Shown here: in pieces, positions 15,916-24,700 of the stretch | Layout: each line of letters starts with the position of its first letter | How positions within the stretch are numbered: position 1 is the first letter of the stretch | Assembly: GCA_902779165.1 (NCBI GenBank) | Contig: CACZAN010000041.1 | Location: 1-43,017 of the forward strand | Source of the DNA: an uncultured Bacteroidales bacterium | Lineage (GTDB): Bacteria > Bacteroidota > Bacteroidia > Bacteroidales > Bacteroidaceae | DNA: 43,017 nt | Reading direction: 5' to 3' | The notes under the pieces: model-generated | The model's database searches: none | The model's input: the letters and a program-made list of their open reading frames with translations, nothing else | Told to the model about the DNA's origin: nothing | Translations under genes and position numbers: made by a program

Positions 15916-18357
15916 TTACTTTCCCACCGTCTTCGTTGTCCCGTCAGGCAGGCGCATGACGAATTGGCGGTTAGATGGCATTTCGGGGAAGGAGCCTTGC
16001 GGCCGACTTATGGTGAGGCGCTGCTGGGTGTCTTCCCATCGTAGGGTGATTCGGGAGCATTGTCCCTGTTCGCAGGCGAAGGTGACACCGTCATCCTCAT
16101 ACAGAGTGAAGGTGGCGTCGGCTCCGGGGATGACGGCTATCGTGTCGCCAGCCAGCGGAATGATGGATCCTGCACGTGCGAAGACAGGAATTGTGGCTGC
16201 GTCCACAGCAACGTCAACGTACTGTCCGCCCTGATAATGCTGCCCCGTCCGCCAATCTACCCAACCTCCACGGGATTGGGGCAGATACACGCGCCACTGT
16301 GTGACATCAGGTGCTGTGACGGGACAGATGAGGAGGGCTGGTCCGAACATATATTCTGTTGTCTGGGCCAGTGCCTCATTATCCTCCGGGAAGTCGAAGA
16401 CGAGGGGTCGCATGAGCATCCGGCCCTGTTCGCTGACGGCAGCAGCACAGCTATAGATATAAGGTAACAGTCGCTCGCGCTCGCGCAGGCAACCGACGAT
16501 GATCCGCTGTGCCTCTTCGCCGTAGCGCCAGGGCTCAGTATCACTCTGATATCCATGCACACGCATGAACGGCAGATAGGTGGCCACCTCTATCCATCTG
16601 AGCATCCTGTAGATATATGCGCTATCGGTATATTGGTTTCCTGGCCGGAAAAATCCGCCGGCATCATACGTCCACCAAGGCTGGCCAGCAGCCATCATAC
16701 CAAGACCTGCTGTAATCTGTCGTGCGAGCGTCTGCCAATCGTTGCCTACATCACCGCTCCACATGGCAGAACCATAACGTTGGATGCCGGGAAATCCGCT
16801 GCGTGTGAGGATGAAGGGACGTCGCTGGGGAGCGGCTTCGCGCAGTCCTTCGTAAACGGTCTTATTGACCAGCAGGGGATACACATTTCTCACGCGTTCT
16901 CCCTTCCACAGCCCTCGGTTTACTCGTCGTCCCCGCAAGTCGTCGTTCTCGGGTTCCGTAGCATCCTGCCACCAGGCGTCGATGCCCTGAGGCACCAGCC
17001 GCTGGCTGAACTCCTTCCAGTAGGCAGCTGCCGCCTGTGGGTTGAAGAAGTCTATCCAGTCGGTTCCGGGAATATAGTTGTCGGCCTCCACCATCTGGCG
17101 CCCGACCTCGGACTGCTTGTCGATTTTCGACCATACGCTGAGCATCAGCCGCACGTCGATATCATGCAGGCTGTCGGTCAGTGCCTTCGGGTTTGGATAG
17201 AAGCGCTCGTCGAACTTCATAGCGTTCCATCCATGACGTCCCCACCACTGCCAGTCCTGCACAATCACACTCAGGGGCATCCCCTCGCTGCGGAAACGCT
17301 GGGCGGTCTCAATGATTTCCTTGGATGAATGGAAGCGCTCGCGGCAATGAATGTATCCGAACGCCCATCGCGGCAACATGGGGCTGTGGCCGGTCAGGTC
17401 GTGCAGTGTGGCCATCACCTCGTCTGCGGATCCTACGATGACGGTGTAGTCCACAGCGTCTGCAACCGGTGATCGCAGCGTCGTCGTAGCATCGATTAGT
17501 CTCCAGTGGAGCACCGGCTGGTCGTGGGCCTCAAGCTGTGCGTTGACGGTGTGGGTTCCGGCCTTCAGTTCTACGATGGTAGATGTCGTAGGGGGCAGCC
17601 AAGTGTTACGTGCCTCGAGGATGGTCTGTCCGTCCACCGCCAGGTGGTGGCGCCTGGCCATCTGCTGCCCCACATCGAGCAGGAGGGCATATCGTCCATC
17701 TTGGGGCACCGTCAGCTGCGCCGTGAACCGTCCTCTGACCCGCTCCTCTCGCCGTCCGCCTTCCGTCGTGGTGACGTTCACCACCTCTCGCTCGCCGGTC
17801 TGTCCTTCTCGGGCCAGCGGTAGCACATTATCGGCTGGATTGAAGTCTACGAGTCCATAGTTATTCCATAGCAGTCCGTATCCGCGACTGCTGAGGAGTA
17901 CGGGTATGGAGATTTGTGTGTTCACCTGCGTCAGCCGGCGTGTGAGTCCTCGCAGGTCGGCAAATCCGTCCTGGAACTGCCCGAGTCCATAGAGGTGTTC
18001 GTCTTCGGGTGAACTGAAGGTGAGCTGTGCCTCCTGCGTGGGTTCATCGCCCAGCTGGCTGCTGCGTAGTTGGTGCAGCGTGGCCTCGAAGACCACACGC
18101 CCGAACTTGTTCGTCAGTCGCACTACTTTCTGCTGTTCATCGACGCTCACGCGCACGTCGGCCTGCTGCTGCACGTCATGACGCACATACAACCAGTCGG
18201 GCAATTCCACCGCAGCCGGTCCTTCGCTATAGCGAATCCTCACGGCGTTATCGGCCACCTGTTGCACATCGAGCCGTCCTTGGCCGAAGTTATACGTCTG
18301 GGCCATCGCCGTTCCGACGGTAACCAGCAGAACGCCCAAAATCATAATTCGTTTCAT
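15916..18357 (-). CDS. Secreted GH31 glycosidase (alpha-xylosidase/alpha-glucosidase type)
   Basis: This 813-residue protein begins with a clear signal peptide (MKRIMILGVLLVTVGTAMAQ). An N-terminal beta-sandwich contains a PA14-like insertion at about residues 190-300 (FTAQLTVPQDGRYALLLDVG), the arrangement known from Bacteroidetes GH31 alpha-xylosidases. The catalytic barrel follows (about 325-680) with the nucleophile Asp465 in WWQDATEPE and the acid/base Asp536 in MWSGDVGND. The C-terminal beta domain ends LPDGTTKTVGK. No lipobox is seen, so a periplasmic or exported soluble enzyme is expected. Substrate choice between xylosyl and glucosyl cannot be settled by reading. There are no neighbouring SusC/SusD genes, so it is not in an obvious polysaccharide utilisation locus. 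It lies 103 bp downstream of rnhB on the same strand. Confidence 0.88.
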   Translation of the reverse strand: MKRIMILGVLLVTVGTAMAQTYNFGQGRLDVQQVADNAVRIRYSEGPAAVELPDWLYVRHDVQQQADVRVSVDEQQKVVRLTNKFGRVVFEATLHQLRSSQLGDEPTQEAQLTFSSPEDEHLYGLGQFQDGFADLRGLTRRLTQVNTQISIPVLLSSRGYGLLWNNYGLVDFNPADNVLPLAREGQTGEREVVNVTTTEGGRREERVRGRFTAQLTVPQDGRYALLLDVGQQMARRHHLAVDGQTILEARNTWLPPTTSTIVELKAGTHTVNAQLEAHDQPVLHWRLIDATTTLRSPVADAVDYTVIVGSADEVMATLHDLTGHSPMLPRWAFGYIHCRERFHSSKEIIETAQRFRSEGMPLSVIVQDWQWWGRHGWNAMKFDERFYPNPKALTDSLHDIDVRLMLSVWSKIDKQSEVGRQMVEADNYIPGTDWIDFFNPQAAAAYWKEFSQRLVPQGIDAWWQDATEPENDDLRGRRVNRGLWKGERVRNVYPLLVNKTVYEGLREAAPQRRPFILTRSGFPGIQRYGSAMWSGDVGNDWQTLARQITAGLGMMAAGQPWWTYDAGGFFRPGNQYTDSAYIYRMLRWIEVATYLPFMRVHGYQSDTEPWRYGEEAQRIIVGCLRERERLLPYIYSCAAAVSEQGRMLMRPLVFDFPEDNEALAQTTEYMFGPALLICPVTAPDVTQWRVYLPQSRGGWVDWRTGQHYQGGQYVDVAVDAATIPVFARAGSIIPLAGDTIAVIPGADATFTLYEDDGVTFACEQGQCSRITLRWEDTQQRLTISRPQGSFPEMPSNRQFVMRLPDGTTKTVGK

Positions 18358-18460
18358 AACACCAATATCTTAATTCTTTATATCATAACTTTCAATTTTC
18401 AATATTTCATTTTTCAATATTTCCGCTCGACCTTTGGTCGCTTCATGCCTGAAGAACTTT

Positions 18461-19066
18461 TCAAAGTTCCAGCATCAGCTGCTCCTCGGGCAACAACTTG
18501 AAGGTCATCCGATGATAGGGTGTTGGTCCGAACCGCCTGATGGCCTCGCGATGTTCCTTGGCCGGATAGCCCATGTTGCGTTCCCACCCGTATTGAGGAT
18601 ATTCGCGGGCGAGTTCCCTCATGCGATCATCACGATACGTCTTTGCGAGCACGCTAGCAGCAGCAATGCTCATATAGGTGGCATCTCCCTTCACTATGGT
18701 GTCTGCCGGAATCTCGTAGGGTATCCATCGGTTTCCGTCGATGATCAGGTGCTGTGGTCTGACCTTCAGCTTCTCTACAGCCCGTTGCATGGCGATGATG
18801 CTGCATCGGAGGATGTTCATTTTGTCGATTTCCTGGGGCGAACACTCCGCCACGGCACACGCCACCGCCTCACGCTCGATGACGTCCCGCAACTCATAGC
18901 GCTGTCGCTCTGTCAGCTGCTTGGAATCGTTGAGTACGGCATTGTAGAAGCCTTCAGGCAGGATGACTGCGGCAGCAAAGACAGGCCCGGCCAGGCATCC
19001 TCTTCCGGCCTCGTCGCATCCCGCCTCTATCACATCGGGAGTATGAAAGCACTTCAGCATCTTCAT
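18461..19066 (-). CDS. rnhB: Ribonuclease HII
   Basis: RNase HII nicks RNA-DNA hybrids and single ribonucleotides misinserted in DNA. The protein (201 residues) has the signature [14 protein letters not shown] with the first catalytic Asp and Glu, the central IIDGN Asp, and the [20 protein letters not shown] segment with the last acidic ligand. The ATG at 19066 shares its A with the upstream gene's stop (TGATG), indicating translational coupling; a GTG one codon earlier and an ATG two codons later are alternatives. Length is normal for the family. Confidence 0.95.
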   Translation of the reverse strand: MKMLKCFHTPDVIEAGCDEAGRGCLAGPVFAAAVILPEGFYNAVLNDSKQLTERQRYELRDVIEREAVACAVAECSPQEIDKMNILRCSIIAMQRAVEKLKVRPQHLIIDGNRWIPYEIPADTIVKGDATYMSIAAASVLAKTYRDDRMRELAREYPQYGWERNMGYPAKEHREAIRRFGPTPYHRMTFKLLPEEQLMLEL

Positions 19067-20247
19067 CACTTATCCTGTTTGTTGCAAAGGTCGAATGCGA
19101 GCAGCGATCGCTTGAGTCCAGCATATTTGCTCAGATCGCCCCTGATGACGATGAACCCTTTCGCGAGGAAGTTCTTCATGCTGTAGGAGTTCTGTGGCGC
19201 TACAGTGGCGAGAACAGTCTTGGCTCCAGCCTTCTTCGCCTCGGCAATGGCTCGCTCGATGAAGAGCTTCTGCAGGCCGTAGCCCCTCCATTCGGGATCG
19301 CTGACGACGACGTCGAAGGTGAAGGCGGTCTGCCAGGGCACGCCTGCATCCTTGCCGAGGTTGCGGTCCGTATGGCGGCATCCCACGAAGAGTGCGAAGG
19401 CCGCCAGCGTCCCCTGTTCTTCGAAGACGCCCCACAGCATATCCAGATGCAGTGACTCAAGGATTTCCTCTCGCGACAGGGGATAGAAGAGCGAGGGGTC
19501 TGACAGCAGGTCGCAGGCCCTCTGCTGCACTCGCAGGATGTCGGCAATGTCCTGAAAGCCCAGTCGGCGCAGCTCAAAAGTCCGGTTGCGTAGCACCACC
19601 TTCTCGGGAGCCTCCAGACGGGTGTTGCTGAGGTCGTAGAGGTAATACTCTCCCTTGAGGTAAGCGGGGCTGAAGGCAAACTCTTCGCGCGGGATGGGCG
19701 TTCCCGCCTTCCTGCGGAACTCGGCCCAGGCTGCATAGAGTCGGAATATCTCGTTGTAGGAGGACGAGGTGGGCAGCAGATGATGCTCCTGCACGTAGGG
19801 ATTGTTGACAAAGATGAAGAACCGGTAACCGAAGAGGTCGTCGAGATCCTCGATCTTTGCAATCTTATTCCTATAGAGCAGATAGAGGTTCTCGAAGAAG
19901 GTGCAGTAGCAGGCGATGTCCGTGGGCTGAACGTCTTTCCACTGGTCGGGGTTTCCGCTTTCGGCTGGCGAGGCTTCCAGTATGGAGTACACCTTCATCA
20001 GATGCTCGTTGTCGTGGAAATAATTGTTCTGGTCGATGAGCATGTCGCAGCATGTGACGATCTGCGAGTTCCTGAGCTCAATGGCGATGAATACGGTTCC
20101 CACCAGCGTGGCGGCCAGCGAGAAGAGTCCCACGGCAGCCTCGTCGCCGAGGTGGAAGAGCCCTGCTATGAGGCTGCACGATATTAAGATGCAGACCGTG
20201 ACCAGGATGATCATCAGCCTTCGGAGCGTGTTCTTGTTGATTCTCAT
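19066..20247 (-). CDS. Membrane-anchored N-terminal domain fused to a GNAT acetyltransferase
   Basis: This 393-residue protein starts with a basic segment and two membrane helices (about 10-31, [21 protein letters not shown], and 37-56, [20 protein letters not shown]). A helical region (about 60-195) with [18 protein letters not shown] and [16 protein letters not shown] resembles DUF4760-type membrane-associated domains, with low certainty. A GNAT fold follows (about 225-390). Its acetyl-CoA motif is seen as [19 protein letters not shown], with the later [15 protein letters not shown]. The acceptor is unknown. The gene is coupled to rnhB through TGATG and lies 43 bp after the TerB-like gene. 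No known protein of this exact layout comes to mind. Confidence 0.7.
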   Translation of the reverse strand: MRINKNTLRRLMIILVTVCILISCSLIAGLFHLGDEAAVGLFSLAATLVGTVFIAIELRNSQIVTCCDMLIDQNNYFHDNEHLMKVYSILEASPAESGNPDQWKDVQPTDIACYCTFFENLYLLYRNKIAKIEDLDDLFGYRFFIFVNNPYVQEHHLLPTSSSYNEIFRLYAAWAEFRRKAGTPIPREEFAFSPAYLKGEYYLYDLSNTRLEAPEKVVLRNRTFELRRLGFQDIADILRVQQRACDLLSDPSLFYPLSREEILESLHLDMLWGVFEEQGTLAAFALFVGCRHTDRNLGKDAGVPWQTAFTFDVVVSDPEWRGYGLQKLFIERAIAEAKKAGAKTVLATVAPQNSYSMKNFLAKGFIVIRGDLSKYAGLKRSLLAFDLCNKQDK

Positions 20248-20290
20248 TATCTGTAGTTCGTTATGTCTGTGGCCTCGTCCGCATCGCGTG

Positions 20291-21148
20291 TTACTCCACT
20301 CTCAGGAGTCCGTCCACGGCGTTGTTTACGGCCTCAAAGACTTCTGTCAGGAGGCTTTTGCTGGTGATGCCCTCGATTTCATATCCCTTGTCGGTCTCCA
20401 GTGCGAACACGACATTGCCGTAGATCGGTCCGCCTCCGTAGAGAAGCGTGGCCGGCATATTGTCGCCCACTTCATCGACATATCCGTTGCGGGCCACCAT
20501 GAACACCAGATGTCGCTTGTTCAGCTGCAGTTGCTCGCTGAGGGCATTCAGTGCGGAGGTATAGCGAACCACCTCCACGCGGCCGTTGGCTCCAATCCAC
20601 TCCGACAGTTCCTTGCCGAGTGTGTCCCAGTCCTCGTTCTCGCTCTGCTGGAGGACGGTGGTGCCGTCGAAGTTCACCACGATGAAAGCGGGTATGATTT
20701 CGTCCTCGTCGTCCTCGTCGTCAGTTTCCTCGTCGTCCTCGTCGTCAGCTTCCTCGTCGTCCTCATACTCCTCGTCGTCTTCTTCGTCCTCGTCGTCCTC
20801 CTCATCATCTTGGGGATCAGGCAGTCCCAGGGCTAACTTGATTGTATGATAGGATGTTGCCTCTTCATCGGTTAACTTCCCATCGGCAAGCACCACCTTT
20901 GCTAATAAGTTGGACACCTCCTGCTTCGCCTCGCCGTCAAGGTTCTTGAGGAGCTCTTGACAGCGGTCGACAGACATCTCCTGAGCATAGTCGCAGATCT
21001 GCTCCCGCGTGTCGTCGTCCATACCGTCAAATGTGTCTAAGAATTCAAATATCTTGAAGGCTTCGCTGTTCGGCATTTCGCCGTCTGCAACGCCCAGTTC
21101 CATGCCAAGTCGTGCGATGGCCGCTAAGGTTTCTAATGTTACTTTCAT
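20291..21148 (-). CDS. Unknown protein: TerB-like helical domain, polyacidic linker, alpha/beta domain
   Basis: The 285-residue product is not recognised as a whole. Residues 1-110 are helical with two repeated calcium/metal-site-like patterns (GMELGVADGEMPNSEAFKIF and AKVVLADGKLTDEEATSY) that recall the TerB/tellurite-resistance fold. Residues 112-148 are almost pure Asp/Glu, encoded by a GTCCTC/GTCGTC-rich tract at about 20695-20815. Residues 150-285 look like an alpha/beta domain (FIVVNFDGTTVLQQ; YGNVVFALETDKGYEIEGI). There is no signal peptide. It is the first gene of a minus-strand group with the GNAT protein and rnhB. The tract of repeated acidic codons is prone to length change. Confidence 0.65.
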   Translation of the reverse strand: MKVTLETLAAIARLGMELGVADGEMPNSEAFKIFEFLDTFDGMDDDTREQICDYAQEMSVDRCQELLKNLDGEAKQEVSNLLAKVVLADGKLTDEEATSYHTIKLALGLPDPQDDEEDDEDEEDDEEYEDDEEADDEDDEETDDEDDEDEIIPAFIVVNFDGTTVLQQSENEDWDTLGKELSEWIGANGRVEVVRYTSALNALSEQLQLNKRHLVFMVARNGYVDEVGDNMPATLLYGGGPIYGNVVFALETDKGYEIEGITSKSLLTEVFEAVNNAVDGLLRVE

Positions 21149-21260
21149 AATCGCAGGGGTTTAGGGGTTATAAACTATGGTGATTGCTTTTTCGAAGAAT
21201 TTATGAGTTCTCTGGTCCCATTTCAGTCCAGGAGGCATCATTTTTCCGGTAAGGACGGTG

Positions 21261-21268
21261 CAAATATA
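21261..21268 (-). promoter_or_regulatory. -7 box of the TerB-like gene
   Basis: The minus strand reads TATATTTG followed by CACC, matching TAnnTTTG, about 110 bp upstream of the ATG at 21148. No convincing -33 TTTG was found. Confidence 0.5.
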
Positions 21269-21422
21269 GGAAATAAACAGCGATGAAAAAAGAAAAAGCC
21301 CCAAAAACTGCACACGATGGTCCAAAATAACTCACAAAACGCCTCCATTTCGCTGCTCAAGGCGCAGAAAGCTTGCCGTTGGCAGCTCTCTTTGGAGATT
21401 AGCTCCGCGTATTTTCCAAACA

Positions 21423-21554
21423 CACGTCCAGCCATTTCGTCCGACACGTATATACGTAAATGCTGAGATGTATTTACGTAAAAACAATTACGTCCTATCA
21501 CGAAGACTCCCACGTCCTATCACGGAGGAACCTACGTCGGTACATCGTGAAACT
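21423..21554. repeat. 22-nt-phased degenerate repeat array B (six units)
   Basis: Six consecutive units start exactly every 22 nt (21423, 21445, 21467, 21489, 21511, 21533); five begin YACGT and one GATGT. Their cores are CCATTTCGTCC, ATATACGTAAA, ATTTACGTAAA, CCTATCACGAAG, CCTATCACGGAG and CGGTACATCGTGAA. It fills the gap between the divergent TerB-like and sialidase genes, about 70 bp before the sialidase promoter. The rest of this 568-bp gap (21149-21422 and 21555-21716) holds only promoter boxes and AT-rich sequence. Confidence 0.7.
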
Positions 21555-21624
21555 GAAAAAACGGTGTGTGAAGAGTAAAAAAGCGGGCCGAAAGTGCTCT
21601 TTTTCAGTTTTTTTGGTTTGATTA

Positions 21625-21656
21625 TTTGGCCATCTCGGCAGAAGTCGCTACCTTTG
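21625..21656 (+). promoter_or_regulatory. Promoter of the sialidase gene (TTTG-N20-TACCTTTG)
   Basis: TTTG at 21625-21628 and TACCTTTG at 21649-21656 are separated by 20 nt, a full match to the Bacteroidetes consensus. The leader to the ATG at 21717 is about 55 nt. Confidence 0.75.
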
Positions 21657-21716
21657 CGCCGCAATTTATGCCCCACCTTCCCTTTTGCCAACAATACTAA
21701 CATTATATTAATCCCT

Positions 21717-24700
21717 ATGAAACTTAAACCATTACTCTCTCTCTTGTTTCTCCTGACTCTGGGGGGAATCATGAACGTGTCCCTGGCGCAAACCGCCGTG
21801 ACCGTCGGCAGTAAGGTCACGGACGCCAGTAGCATCGTCAGCGGCAACGCTTATCTGATCAAGTACACCAGTATGACTGGAACGCCGTACATCTACGATG
21901 CGGGCACGACGACCCCGCTTCAGGCTCCAAGTGTTCAAAATGCGGCTACCAAAGCTTGTGCCTTCTACTTCATCAGCGACGGGAACGGGGCTTATAAGCT
22001 GCAGAATGCTTATACAGGCAATTATTGGCCCGCACCAACTGGTAATGCAAGACTCTACCCAACGACAGCAGCTAATGCCGGAAGCTGGGCAGTTTCTATT
22101 TCCAACGGTGCAGCTACCCTAACCTGTACTAACGGTGGAACCACCTATGGCCTCGACCGACTTACTCCTGATGTGGTCGGATGGAGCAGCAGAAAGACCG
22201 TTGAGATTTATGAAGTTAATGCCGCAGACCTCTCGACGGCTGCCGCCTTCACTGAGTTCACGGACAAGGACATCAACGTCAGCGCCACCGCTGCCACGAG
22301 CCTCACACCTGGAACGTGGTATGTGATGAAAAACATCGGCCGCAATGTGTATGCCTATGAGAAGACAGACGCACACAAGCTCTACAACCAGTCCGCAGCT
22401 CCCGCCGGATCGGCAGCGGATAATGCCAAATTCCTCGTTCGTCTGCTCAACGGAAGCGACGGCAAGTACTACATCCAGAATGGACTCGGCAACTTCTTTG
22501 GAGCCATTCCGGAAAACACGGCAGTACCCACCACTGCTTTGATAGAAGAGCAAATCAGCATTTCCCAAATCGGAGATAATGCCGGTTATTTCTATCTCCG
22601 AGGCACTACCGACAGCCGCATTCTCGACTGCCAAGACCCCGGATATCCCGTAGTAGGTTGGGGCACAAACGCTCCTAGCGCCACCAACAGCAATGCAGCC
22701 TGGCAGTTCTTCCCCATCGAATTGGTTGAGTCGTGGGTGCCGGCTATCGATGAGGTCTACACGATTAACAACACGAACAGCAACCGTGGTGCGCTCATCT
22801 ACAACTCCGACAATCCGAAGTATGTATGGAGCAGCGGCAAGAGCGGCACGTTCGATGCCACGGCAGCCAACAGCCAGTGGGTGATCATCCCCTCCGGCAC
22901 CGCCAAGCAATACTATTTATATAATGTAGGAGCCGGCAAGTTTGCCATTCCTACAGGCATCGCACAGAGCGCCAGCAACTCTTGGGTGTTCAGCGATGAT
23001 GCCGTGGCTGTCATCTTCGAGAACCAAGGCGACGGCACGAAGAAGATCAAGATGGCAAATAACCCCGTCAGCGGCACCAATGCAGCTTATATGGCTGTCA
23101 GCAACAGCTACACGGGTCCCATCATCAACTACAACGACGTAGGCGGCAACTTCACCGTCACGAAAGTAGAGGGCGATGCCAGCACAGCCGCCAGCGCTGC
23201 CGTGGCCAAGCTGGTGAAGAACCAGACGGCCTTGACGGGAGGTGCTACAGCAGACGACGGATGGTATGTCATCAGCATCCGTACCACCAGCAACAGCACC
23301 GCCACCGCCTCTCCCGGCCGCTACATCTATCCCGGTACCACGAATCAGGCCAACTATCCGCTGACGTTCACAGGTGGCATAGATGTGCAGCCTTCCATCA
23401 GCGACGCTACGTTCTACACACGCTTTGTTAAGAACGGCGACGACTATAACTGGCAGATGACCGACGGGCGCTATCTCATCAACAGCAACAATGTCTTCCC
23501 CACGGCTTCCAGTGAGCCTGTAGCTGTGGTTCCCGGCTATGATAACGGGTGCTACATCAAATCCAATGGCAGATTTGCCGACCCGTATGTGAGCAACGGC
23601 AACTTCTTCATCGGCGAAACGGCTTCGTATCGCACGACGTGGAACATCTATCCCATCGACCTCACTGCTACCGGCCTCACGGCTTGGCAGGTCCTCTGCG
23701 ACAACGCTCCCGAGTCGGCTGAGATCACCTGCTCGCGCGGTGATGTCTGTGGTCTGACGGCTGTTTATAAGAACGGTTTCTTCTTCCTGCCGACGGGTGT
23801 GACGCCCGAGGGAAGCGACTTCACGCTGGACGGAGCCAGTGGAGTCACCATCGACGGAACGGCTCATACCATCGCCTTTACTTACGACCCGAACCTGGCC
23901 ATCGTTGCCGACGGCGTGGTTGTGGAGCAGGGCTGGCAGACGGCAGGACGCGACAGCGAGGTGATGATGCTGAAGGTCACAGCCAAGCCCTTCAAGGCTG
24001 CGAAGAACACCACCTTGACCGTAGGTCTGAAGGACGGTTCGGAGTCCAACATCTCCTCCCTGAAGCTCTACGAGGCTGACACCAACTCGCCCGAGATCTA
24101 CTCCACGGGCGACGGCGCTCCCACGAAGACGGAGGTCGCCACGGCAACCATCAACGGCGCTACCGCCACCTTCGAGATCGGCGACCTCGCTGCCGGCACG
24201 CACTACTACTGGATTGGTGCTACGGTGAGCAGCACGGCTACGCTGGGTGCTGTCCTTGATGCCGCCGTGACGGGCATCGCCTACCAGGTGGAAGGCCAGA
24301 CGGCACAGGACCTCGACCTGACTTCCGTCGGCGATCCTGCCGACCGCGGTGCTATGGTCTTCAACGTCCGCAGCTATCCCTTCCTGCCGCGCGACAACGG
24401 CAGCCGCGTCTATCGTATTCCCGCCATGATTGTGGCTGACGACGGCAGCATCGTGGTGGCCGCCGACAAGCGTTATCAAAGTCACACCGACATCGGCAAC
24501 GGCGGACACGTCATCGACATCGTGGTGCGCCGCAGCACCGACGGCGGTAAGACCTGGAGCGCTCCCGTGACCATCGCCAAGGGCGAAGGCTCCACCGCCA
24601 GCGGCGGCGACGACAAGCGTTGCGGCTTCGGCGACCCAAGTCTCGTGAAGGGTAAGGACGGCAAGCTCTATTGCCTCTTTGCCGCTGGTAACGAAGGCTA

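Noticed and set aside
21594-21716. Upstream start for the sialidase
   Set aside because: It would lie before the -7 box and remove the signal peptide from the N-terminus.
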